Assembly: GCA_022843925.1 (NCBI GenBank)
Contig: JALHMS010000005.1
Coordinates: 124,001-188,000, forward strand
Length of the DNA stretch: 64,000 nucleotides
Reading direction: 5' to 3'
Source: Burkholderiales bacterium
GTDB taxonomy: Bacteria; Pseudomonadota; Gammaproteobacteria; Burkholderiales; Ga0077523
Shown here: positions 1 through 6,532 of the stretch, piece by piece
How the letters are laid out: each line of letters begins with the position of its first letter
Numbering within the stretch: position 1 is the stretch's first letter
Notes under the pieces: generated by a model
The model's input: only the letters and a program-made list of their open reading frames with translations
Database searches by the model: none
Told to the model about the DNA's origin: nothing
Program-made: the position numbers and the translations under genes

Positions 1-540
1 GACAGCGTCAACGGCTTCCTGCTCGACACGAACGTCCGGACCAACGGGTTGGACGCCGTGGTCACCACGGTGGGCTGTGCCCTCGGCGACGCCCGCGGGG
101 TGGCCAGGCTCCATCGCTACAAGCACTCGAACCTCGGACAGCACTCGCTGCTGAAGGACTTCGGGCACGGCAGCGCGGTGGTGATGGTCGAGACGCTCGA
201 TCACGTGCTCGATCAGCTGGGTCTCGCCGATCAGCCCATCGCGTGCATGAAGATCGACGTGGAAGGCTACGAGCCGCGCGTACTGGCCGGCGCCGCCGCG
301 GCACTGCGACGCACCCAGTGCGTGGTGGTCGAACTGTCGCGCACGTTCTCCGTGCCCGCGGGCCTCGACTTCGCCGGCATGGTGGACTCGCTGCAGGCAC
401 TCGGCTTCGAGCCGGTGTTCTCCGATCACGAGAATCCCGTGCCTGGTTTCGCGACGCTACGCGGACAGGATCGCCAGACCACCGTCGCCTTCGTCCGTCC
501 CGCGGCATCGATGGCTTCGAATGCCGCTGTCCGCCACTGA
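1..540 (+). CDS. FkbM-family methyltransferase (5' end outside window)
   Basis: The reading frame is open from the first base, so the start and the N-terminal part of the SAM-binding fold lie upstream. The visible 179 residues carry the FkbM-type C-terminal half, including the signature KIDVEGYEPRVLAG (from about position 250) and a following hydrophobic strand ending in VVVELS. FkbM enzymes are SAM-dependent O-methyltransferases acting on sugars or polyketides. Beside glycosyltransferases and an O-antigen ligase, methylation of a surface glycan is the likely role (inference). It overlaps the next gene by 20 bp, which suggests translational coupling. An internal TTG at 49 is an unlikely start because coding sequence continues upstream of it. 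Confidence 0.8.
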   Translation, partial: DSVNGFLLDTNVRTNGLDAVVTTVGCALGDARGVARLHRYKHSNLGQHSLLKDFGHGSAVVMVETLDHVLDQLGLADQPIACMKIDVEGYEPRVLAGAAAALRRTQCVVVELSRTFSVPAGLDFAGMVDSLQALGFEPVFSDHENPVPGFATLRGQDRQTTVAFVRPAASMASNAAVRH

Positions 541-1687
541 CAGCGCGGTGCCCGCGCCAGCCATGGCACAGGCCGCCGAGTGTCGTCTGCGGCGCGTCCT
601 CTTCACAGAGAGCTCCCGCAACGTCGGTGGCCAGGAGATGCAGCTCCTCGCGCAGATGGGGGCCCTGCGACGGCTCGGCATCGACACCCGACTCGCGTGC
701 AATCCGGCGGGGCGCCTCGACGCCGTCGCGCGCAGCCGCGGCATCGAGCCGGTGGCGGTGCCCTTCCGCAACAGCCTGCATCCCCCGAGCATCGCGCGGC
801 TGTCGCGCCTGATGCGCGAGTGGCGTCCGGACGTCGTCGTCTCGCACAGCGGACACGATGCGAACATCGCTGCGTTCGCGGCGCGCCTCGTGCACCCGCG
901 GCCTGTGCTCGTGCGGGCCCGGACCTACCAGCACGGCGTGCCCGGCGCGTTTCCCTACAACGTGGCCTCCGACACCACGATCGTGCCCAGCGAGGAGATG
1001 CGGCGGCAGGTCCTCGCGAATCCGCGCATCCGTCCGTCGCGCGTGCACGTGCTGTATCCAGGCATCGACTTCGATGCCCTCGACCGGCAGGCCGCAGCAC
1101 CACTCCCGGCGTCCGTCGCCGCATGGCTTGAGGCGCACCCCGGGCCTCTCGTCGTCCACGGCGCGATGCTCAGGCCCGAGAAGGGGCATCTCTTCTTCCT
1201 GGATGTGCTGGCGAGCGTGCGGACATCCTTTCCGGACGTGCGCTACGTGGCGACGGGCGAGGGTGAGATGCGCGACGCACTGCTCGCCCGGATCGCCGCG
1301 TTGAACCTCTCCGGGAACGTGCTGCTGCCCGGTGTGGTGTCGCCGCTCGCGCCGCTTCTCGCCCGGGCGGATCTCGCCGTGCTGCCGTCGCTCTACGAGC
1401 CGCTGGGCATGTTCCAGAGCGAGGCGCTCGCGCTCGGCGTGCCGGTCGTCGCGAGCCGCACGGGCGGCATCCCCGAGACCGTGCGCGACGGCGCCACAGG
1501 CTGGCTCGTTCCGCCGGAAGACCGCGATGCTTGGGTCGATGCCATCGTGAACGCGCTGGCTGACCGGCCCGAGGCGCATCGGCGCGCGGCGGTCGGTCGT
1601 GACGACGTCCGGGGGCGCTTCGCGATCGACGCCAACATCGCGTCGCTGCTTCACCTCATCGAAGCGGTACGGACGCATCGGACATGA
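521..1687 (+). CDS. Glycosyltransferase family 4 (GT-B fold)
   Basis: This 388-residue protein has the usual length of a GT4 enzyme. The N-terminal half has the acceptor-domain features NVGGQEMQ and a VVSHSGHD strand. The C-terminal half has the nucleotide-sugar site: a VVHGAMLRPEKGH strand, then SEALALGVPVVASRTGG, which holds the E-x7-E region, and GIPETVRDGATGWLVPPED. It probably transfers a sugar to a lipid-linked oligosaccharide at the cytoplasmic face of the inner membrane. The start at 521 lies inside the upstream methyltransferase gene, and the stop overlaps the O-antigen ligase start by 4 bp, so the three genes form one operon. The donor and acceptor sugars cannot be told. Confidence 0.85.
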   Translation: MPLSATDSAVPAPAMAQAAECRLRRVLFTESSRNVGGQEMQLLAQMGALRRLGIDTRLACNPAGRLDAVARSRGIEPVAVPFRNSLHPPSIARLSRLMREWRPDVVVSHSGHDANIAAFAARLVHPRPVLVRARTYQHGVPGAFPYNVASDTTIVPSEEMRRQVLANPRIRPSRVHVLYPGIDFDALDRQAAAPLPASVAAWLEAHPGPLVVHGAMLRPEKGHLFFLDVLASVRTSFPDVRYVATGEGEMRDALLARIAALNLSGNVLLPGVVSPLAPLLARADLAVLPSLYEPLGMFQSEALALGVPVVASRTGGIPETVRDGATGWLVPPEDRDAWVDAIVNALADRPEAHRRAAVGRDDVRGRFAIDANIASLLHLIEAVRTHRT

Positions 1688-2937
1688 CCGCCGTCCTCGA
1701 TGCCATCCGGCGCGGGGCCGGGACCTCGACGCTGTGGCTCGCCACGTTGTTCGGGATCACGATCCCCGTGTCGGTCGCGGCGGATCACATCGCGATGGTC
1801 TTGTTTCTCGCCGCCTGGCTGCTGTCGGGGCGGATCGCACCAGTGGCCGCAGCCGTCCGCGACGTGCCCGTCGCCGCTGCGGCGACCTTGCTGCTGGCGC
1901 TGCTCTTCGTGGGCGGTCTGTGGGGGCCAGGGACGATTGCCGAGTACACGCACTATCTCGGCAAGGACAAGGAACTCCTGTTCGTCGCGCTTTGGCTGCC
2001 CTGCTTCGTGGATCCCGTGTGGCGGCGGCGCGCGATCGCGGCGTTCATGTCGATGATCGGGATCATGCTCGTGCTGTCCTACGCGAGTGCGTTCGGGATC
2101 TTCGAACTCGTGGGCTTCGGCCGGGGCACGGACAATCACACCGTGTTCAAGAATCAGATCACGCACAACTACCTGATGGCTTTCGGTGCGTTCCTCTTCG
2201 CGGTGCGGGCGCTGTTGCCCAACCTCGCCACGGTCCGGCGTGCGGTGTTCGCGGGCGTAGCCGTCCTTGCGGCAATCAACGTGCTGACGATGGTCAAGGG
2301 CCGGACCGGCTACGTCGTCCTCGTCGTGCTCGCCGCCTATCTCGTCGCCAGCCGCTTGCGATGGCGGGGGCGGATTGCGGTGGCGCTGGCAGGCATGCTG
2401 GCGGTCGCTGCCCTGTTTTCGATGTCGGACAAGTTTCGGGATCGTATCGACAGCGTCGTGATCGAAGCGCGCGGATGGAAACCGGGTACCAGTTCCACGA
2501 CCTCCATCGGTCAGCGACTCAATTTCTACTCGACCACCGTCGGCATGATCGCGCGGCGCCCCCTCATCGGGGCCGGTACGGGCGGCTTCGAGGCCGCCTA
2601 CACCGAGCAGGTGCAGGGCACCGAGACCCCACCGAGCAAGAATCCGCACAACCAGTACCTGCTGGTGACGGGGCAACTCGGCGTGATGGGTCTCGCCGCG
2701 TTCGTCGGACTGCTCGTGGTTGCCTGGCGGGGGGCCGTACGACTGCCCACCTCGCTCGAGCAGGACATGGCGCGCGGGCTCGTGCTCGCCATGGCGACAG
2801 GTTGCCTGTTCAACTCGCTGCTGCTCGATCACACGGAGGGGACGTTGTTCTGCTGGCTGCTCGCCGTGCTGTACGGCGGGTATCGGCGCCGGCCGGTCGC
2901 GGAGGTCTCAGAGCCAGTCGGTCTGCGCGCGCCGTGA
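1684..2937 (+). CDS. O-antigen ligase family membrane protein
   Basis: This 417-residue protein is mostly hydrophobic, with about ten to twelve predicted membrane segments and a large periplasmic loop near residues 260-325. The loop contains GAGTGGFEAAY and KNPHNQYLLVTGQLG, the His-Asn pattern typical of the Wzy_C/WaaL domain. Members either ligate undecaprenyl-linked glycan to lipid A-core or polymerise O-units; the sequence does not separate the two. It starts inside the glycosyltransferase stop (ATGA, 4 bp). It converges with the next gene, and the two coding ends overlap by 30 bp. Expected location is the inner membrane with the active site facing the periplasm. Confidence 0.85.
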   Translation: MTAVLDAIRRGAGTSTLWLATLFGITIPVSVAADHIAMVLFLAAWLLSGRIAPVAAAVRDVPVAAAATLLLALLFVGGLWGPGTIAEYTHYLGKDKELLFVALWLPCFVDPVWRRRAIAAFMSMIGIMLVLSYASAFGIFELVGFGRGTDNHTVFKNQITHNYLMAFGAFLFAVRALLPNLATVRRAVFAGVAVLAAINVLTMVKGRTGYVVLVVLAAYLVASRLRWRGRIAVALAGMLAVAALFSMSDKFRDRIDSVVIEARGWKPGTSSTTSIGQRLNFYSTTVGMIARRPLIGAGTGGFEAAYTEQVQGTETPPSKNPHNQYLLVTGQLGVMGLAAFVGLLVVAWRGAVRLPTSLEQDMARGLVLAMATGCLFNSLLLDHTEGTLFCWLLAVLYGGYRRRPVAEVSEPVGLRAP

Positions 2938-3834
2938 GAGGTCGATCCCCGTCAGGTCCGGTGCGATCGGCGTCGTGTCGCTGCCGGTGCGTCCGGCCGC
3001 ACGCCATCGTGGCAATCGCGCGCCGTGGAGGTCCACGCGAGCCATTCCGGGCGCCTCGGGCGTGGCGCCGGGCAGAGGGACGATGCAGGTGGTCGGAGGG
3101 CCGAGTGCGTTCGCAGCCCAATGCGAGAAGCCCGATACCGGCGTCGCGAGCAGCACCGGACAGCAGGCGAGGGCGAAGAGGTCGGCCACGGGATTCACGC
3201 GTGAGCGATGGTCGTTGCCCTTGTAGTCGTACTGCGAATGCACGTCGAGCGTGAAGACGTCGAGCCCCTGCGTCAGTTCCGTGTGCAGTGCCGGATCGCC
3301 GTTCCCCGCGAGCAGGAAGATGACGTCGGGCATCGCGCGGCGGATGGCGAGCATCGCGCTCCGGTACCACCAGAGCGGCACGGCCGGCCATTCGGTGCCG
3401 ATGTCGTAGCGCGCATCGGTCACCAGGCGATAGTCGCCCTGACGCAGATGGACGCCGACCACGGGTCGTTCGCCCAGCCGTGCAAAGCGCTTGCGCACGG
3501 TGGCCGCGAGGTCCGGGGCCAGGCGTACGCGGCGCGCGGCGTCGAGATAGCGCGGGAGCAGGAGTTCGTCGGGACCGTCGAGCGAACGCAGGATGATGCG
3601 GCGTCCGCCCAGCCGCGCGAACGTGGCGGCATCGCAATCGCGCACGCGGAGCGCGCCGAGCTTCATCCAGGGTTGCAGGCGGATGCGTCGCGTGTCCTCG
3701 ACGCTGAAGGAGTCGAGCTCGTGCCAGTCGAGGAGGATGTCGTGGCCGTAGGTCTCGCGGATCGCGAACGCGAGCGGCAGGACTTCGAGCCGGTTGGAGA
3801 TGCCGACGAACTCGTCGATGTAGAGTGAAGGCAT
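2908..3834 (-). CDS. Fucosyltransferase-like glycosyltransferase (GT11-like)
   Basis: This 308-residue protein begins with a Rossmann-type segment (MPSLYIDEFVGISNRLEVLP) and carries VVGVHLRQGDYR near residue 135. That matches the HxRxGDY motif that binds GDP-fucose in alpha-1,2/1,6-fucosyltransferases. A second-half strand (VIFLLAGNGDP) and a Ser-Gly-Phe-Ser segment (PVSGFSHW) also fit that superfamily. The ATG at 3834 is the first start in frame before the conserved fold; longer upstream reading has no support. It is convergent with the O-antigen ligase and divergent from the GT9 gene, so it is a separate transcription unit in the same glycan locus. Fucose specificity is inferred from the motif only. 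Confidence 0.65.
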   Translation of the reverse strand: MPSLYIDEFVGISNRLEVLPLAFAIRETYGHDILLDWHELDSFSVEDTRRIRLQPWMKLGALRVRDCDAATFARLGGRRIILRSLDGPDELLLPRYLDAARRVRLAPDLAATVRKRFARLGERPVVGVHLRQGDYRLVTDARYDIGTEWPAVPLWWYRSAMLAIRRAMPDVIFLLAGNGDPALHTELTQGLDVFTLDVHSQYDYKGNDHRSRVNPVADLFALACCPVLLATPVSGFSHWAANALGPPTTCIVPLPGATPEAPGMARVDLHGARLPRWRAAGRTGSDTTPIAPDLTGIDLSRRAQTDWL

Positions 3835-3936
3835 GAAACGGAGGAAGACGCGATCGGCCCGAGTATAGACGCCCCAGGCGCGGTATCGAATGCACCCGCG
3901 GCTGTCCGCATCCTCTGCACGCGCCGCATCGGCGAC

Positions 3937-4956
3937 GTGCTGCTCGCCACGCCGCTCATGCGCAGCGTGCGCCGTGCCTGGCCCCGGGCGTACGTCGATG
4001 CCGTCGTGTTCGAAGGCACGCAGGGGGTGCTTGCCGGCAATCCCGATCTCGACGACGTCATCGCGATCCCTACACGGCAGTCGTTTGCCGAACGGCTCGG
4101 GTTCATGCGCCGGCACTGGCGCGAGTCCGACCTGGCGTTGTCCGTGCTGCCCTCGGACCGTGCAGTGCTGAACGCCTGGGCGATGGCGCGCCGCCGTGCC
4201 GGCATGGTCGAGCCCGGGGGGGCGCTGTGGAAGCGGAGGCTGCTGCACGGAATCGTGCCATTCGATGACGTCGACACGCACACCGTCGCAATGAACCTGC
4301 GGTTGTGCGCGGCTGTGGGGATCGCCCCGGTCCACGAGGTGGTCCCGGGATTCCTCCCGGAGGATGCCGTCACCGCCGTCGCGGCGCTGCCGTTCGACCC
4401 CGTCCGCGAGCCGTTCGCCGTGGTCCACGTGTCGCCCAAGTTCGCCTATAAGCGCTGGACGACCGACGGCTGGGTGGCCCTCGTCCGCTGGCTGCGATCG
4501 CAGGGATTGCGGGTGGTCATGACGGGCGGTCGCGATCCCGAGGAGCAGGGCGAGATCGCGCAGGTTCTCGCGCAGGTCGCCCCGCTGGTGGTGGATCTGT
4601 CGTCGCGGCTGTCGCTCGCGACCGTGGCGGCGCTTCTGCGACGCGCCCGGATCTACGTGGGGCCCGACACCGCCGTCACGCATCTCGCGGCCGCCAGCGG
4701 TGTCCCCGTGGTCGCGCTGTTCGGTCCGACCAACCCCGTGAAGTGGGGTCCGTGGCCCGTCGGATGCACGGCGGAGACGAGTCCGTGGCAGATGCGTGGA
4801 TCGCAGCGATCGGGCAACGTCACGTTGCTCCAGGGTGGCGGCGATTGCGTGCCGTGCCGCCAGGAGGGCTGCGAGCGGCATGTCGCGAGTTCGAGCGATT
4901 GCCTGACGGGGATGTCCGCGACGACCGTGATCGCTGCAGTGCAGGCTGCGTTGTGA
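3937..4956 (+). CDS. Glycosyltransferase family 9 (heptosyltransferase-like); start unclear
   Basis: The C-terminal half is typical of GT9 ADP-heptose:LPS heptosyltransferases: VVHVSPKFAYKRW, then VVMTGGRDPEE, then YVGPDTAVTHLAAASGVP and ALFGPTNPVKWGPW. The listed start is the GTG at 3937. However, the family's conserved N-terminal strand and loop (VRILCTRRIGD) are encoded in the same frame just upstream, at 3904-3936. That upstream frame has no ATG, GTG or TTG before the stop at 3826. An ATG at 3890 lies in another frame and would connect if one base were missing from the sequence between about 3890 and 3904. The gene is therefore either frameshifted, started at a rare codon, or truncated at its N-terminus. 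Confidence 0.75.
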   Translation: MLLATPLMRSVRRAWPRAYVDAVVFEGTQGVLAGNPDLDDVIAIPTRQSFAERLGFMRRHWRESDLALSVLPSDRAVLNAWAMARRRAGMVEPGGALWKRRLLHGIVPFDDVDTHTVAMNLRLCAAVGIAPVHEVVPGFLPEDAVTAVAALPFDPVREPFAVVHVSPKFAYKRWTTDGWVALVRWLRSQGLRVVMTGGRDPEEQGEIAQVLAQVAPLVVDLSSRLSLATVAALLRRARIYVGPDTAVTHLAAASGVPVVALFGPTNPVKWGPWPVGCTAETSPWQMRGSQRSGNVTLLQGGGDCVPCRQEGCERHVASSSDCLTGMSATTVIAAVQAAL

Positions 4957-4983
4957 TCTCCGTTGGCGGTGCAACGGTGTTGC

Positions 4984-5284
4984 AGGGGGGCATGCCCCTG
5001 TAGGAGGGGCCCATGGCCCCGAAAACGGTCGATGCCGTGGAAGCGCTTCAACCGGAACCATCGCTTTCGCGGCCATGGGCCGCTCCTACAACAGCTCGGC
5101 CATGCCTCCGATCGGCGGCGCATCCACCGCCGTCGTAGGACGGGCCCATGCCCCTGTAGGAGGGGCCCGTGGCCCCGAAAACGGTCGATGCCGTGGAAGC
5201 GTTCCGACCGGAACCATCGCTTTCGCGGCCATGGGCCGCTCCTACAGCAGGCGCGGTCCATTCCGGCAGCGGGTGGCGGACCAC
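4984..5284. repeat. REP-like palindromic units, locus 1 (copies A and B)
   Basis: Two imperfect palindromes of about 92 bp lie at 4998-5090 and 5155-5246; a third arm pair follows at 5357-5444. Each begins TGTAGGAG, continues with GGCCCATGGCCCCGAAA, and returns through TTTCGCGGCCATGGGCC to CTCCTACA, so a single strand can fold into a long hairpin. The two arms differ slightly (CCCATGGCCCC against GCCATGGGCCG). The units sit between the convergent GT9 and pseudopilin genes, a usual position for REP sequences. The same family recurs at 34917-35235. No protein-coding feature is credible here. Confidence 0.8.
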
Positions 5285-5362
5285 GGGGGATATACAAGGG
5301 GCCCTCCCCTTGTTGGTACGCCCCGCGGCCAAGCCGCCGCGGGCCGTCAGGCCCGAGAGGCG
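5285..5362 (+). repeat. Structured dispersed element, copy 1
   Basis: The element opens GGGGGATATACAAGGGG and continues through TTGTTGGTACG to GGCCCGAGAGGCG. It folds into consecutive short hairpins: ACAAGGGG/CCCCTTGT (8 bp), GCGGC/GCCGC, and CGGGCC/GGCCCG. A second copy at 35273-35348 keeps the same hairpins although several bases differ. Its 3' end merges into the third REP-like unit. Function is unknown. It could be a transcription terminator, an mRNA stabiliser or part of a non-autonomous mobile repeat. Confidence 0.6.
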
Positions 5363-5444
5363 GCCCATGGCCCCGAAAGCGGTCGATGCCATAGAAGCGC
5401 TTCAACCGGAACCATCGCTTTCGCAGCCATGGGCCGCTCCTACA
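5357..5444. repeat. REP-like palindromic unit, locus 1 (copy C)
   Basis: This third copy begins GCGGCCCATGGCCCCGAAA instead of TGTAGGAG, because the structured element replaces its left end. It closes with CGCAGCCATGGGCCGCTCCTACA (positions 5422-5444), the same right arm as copies A and B. It is followed by about 58 bp without recognisable features up to the pseudopilin stop codon. Confidence 0.75.
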
Positions 5445-5502
5445 GGAACCTGCCCGATCCCAACCGTGGCTGGTGCACCACGGGATGGCGCCGTCTGCCG
5501 CC

Positions 5503-5988
5503 CTACGGCTGTCGCGGCGGTATCGGGAACACGCCGAACTGCCATTCCGAGTACCGCGTCGTGCCCTCGAAGCGGTGAAACCTTGGGCTCGACCCGTTCG
5601 CGGGGAGGGGGCGCCCGTCCGACCGGGAATGTACGGCGAGCACGGTGCCGTCCTCGGCGCGCACGAGGCCCCAGGCGTCGGACGCGGTCATCGGGTCAAC
5701 GTACATCCGTCGCAGGTGACGTCGCACGATGCCGCCGCGCTCGTCGCGGAGAAGGTCCGTGAGCGTTCCGGGTCTCGGACTGGCGCCGAGGGGCGTCGCC
5801 ACCGCGTAGCTCGCGAGGGCGCTCCGGAACTGGCTGCCCACCCACAGCAACTCGCGCTCCTTCTCGCGTCGCGCCTCGGCCTGCCACCAGCGGGTGATCG
5901 CGAGCATCAGAACCGCGACCATGAATGCCATGAACATCGTCACCACGAGGATGTAGCCGCGCTGCCGTGGCGTGCGTGCGTTCACCAT
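5503..5988 (-). CDS. Pseudopilin-like protein lacking Glu5 (type II secretion/pilus)
   Basis: This 161-residue protein has a short basic leader ending QRG, then a single hydrophobic helix (YILVVTMFMAFMVAVLMLAI) and a basic stretch. This is the layout of a type IV pilin-like protein processed after Gly11. The residue at mature position +5 is Val, not the usual Glu; loss of Glu5 is known in GspK-type tip pseudopilins. The rest (REKERELLWVG, then a Pro/Gly-rich globular part) has no motif that fixes the role. It overlaps the upstream pseudopilin gene by 7 bp. It may act as a minor pseudopilin with that partner. No secretion ATPase or secretin gene lies in the window. Confidence 0.6.
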   Translation of the reverse strand: MVNARTPRQRGYILVVTMFMAFMVAVLMLAITRWWQAEARREKERELLWVGSQFRSALASYAVATPLGASPRPGTLTDLLRDERGGIVRRHLRRMYVDPMTASDAWGLVRAEDGTVLAVHSRSDGRPLPANGSSPRFHRFEGTTRYSEWQFGVFPIPPRQP

Positions 5989-6464
5989 TGGCGGTACGGG
6001 ACGCCGTTCAGGCCGACGGCCGGGGACAGGGAGTAGACGTCGTAGACGTCGTCACCCGGCGCGGGTGCCTCGGTTTCGGAGCCGTAGCTTCGCAGCCCCC
6101 AGGTGGCCTCGGCAGGAACACCGCTCGCGGCGGCGAACGGATCGCGCGGGATCTGCCGCAGGAAATGGATGCGTCGGCCGGCCGGATCGAGCAGGTCCGG
6201 CGTGCTCGACGCGAGGACACCCAGCGTGCGCGGATAGCCGGAGGCCCCCGGCGCCCGGGCGATGCGCCCCTCGTCGCCGGCGCGCTTGTAGTCGTCGATC
6301 GCCTGGCGGATCTGTCGCAGCGCCACGCGGAGGGACTGCTCCTTCTCGCGCTTCACCGCCGTCACCACCATCGACGACGCCATGACCGCGATGATCGCCA
6401 CGATGGCCGTGGCGACCAGCACTTCGATCAGGGTGAATCCGCGATGGCGGCAGGCAGGGGACAT
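5982..6464 (-). CDS. Prepilin-type pseudopilin (GspG/GspH-like)
   Basis: This 160-residue protein has a canonical class III signal: basic leader MSPACRHRG, cleavage before Phe10, FTLIEV with Glu at mature +5, and a hydrophobic helix (VATAIVAIIAVMASSMVV). The helix is followed by KREKEQSLRVALRQIRQAID, the alpha-spine continuation seen in GspG-type pseudopilins. The Asp/Gly-rich C-terminus (GDDVYDVYSLSP) resembles the GspG calcium-loop region, although this is only by eye. It lies 68 bp downstream of the GGDEF-EAL gene and overlaps the following pseudopilin by 7 bp, so it probably belongs to the same operon. Prepilin peptidase would have to be encoded elsewhere. Confidence 0.75.
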   Translation of the reverse strand: MSPACRHRGFTLIEVLVATAIVAIIAVMASSMVVTAVKREKEQSLRVALRQIRQAIDDYKRAGDEGRIARAPGASGYPRTLGVLASSTPDLLDPAGRRIHFLRQIPRDPFAAASGVPAEATWGLRSYGSETEAPAPGDDVYDVYSLSPAVGLNGVPYRQW

Positions 6465-6532
6465 GGGTGGGTGCGCTCTCCGGAGCCGGTATCGGCTCGT
6501 CCGTCCGGAAACTTACCGCAAGGCCGGCGGGC

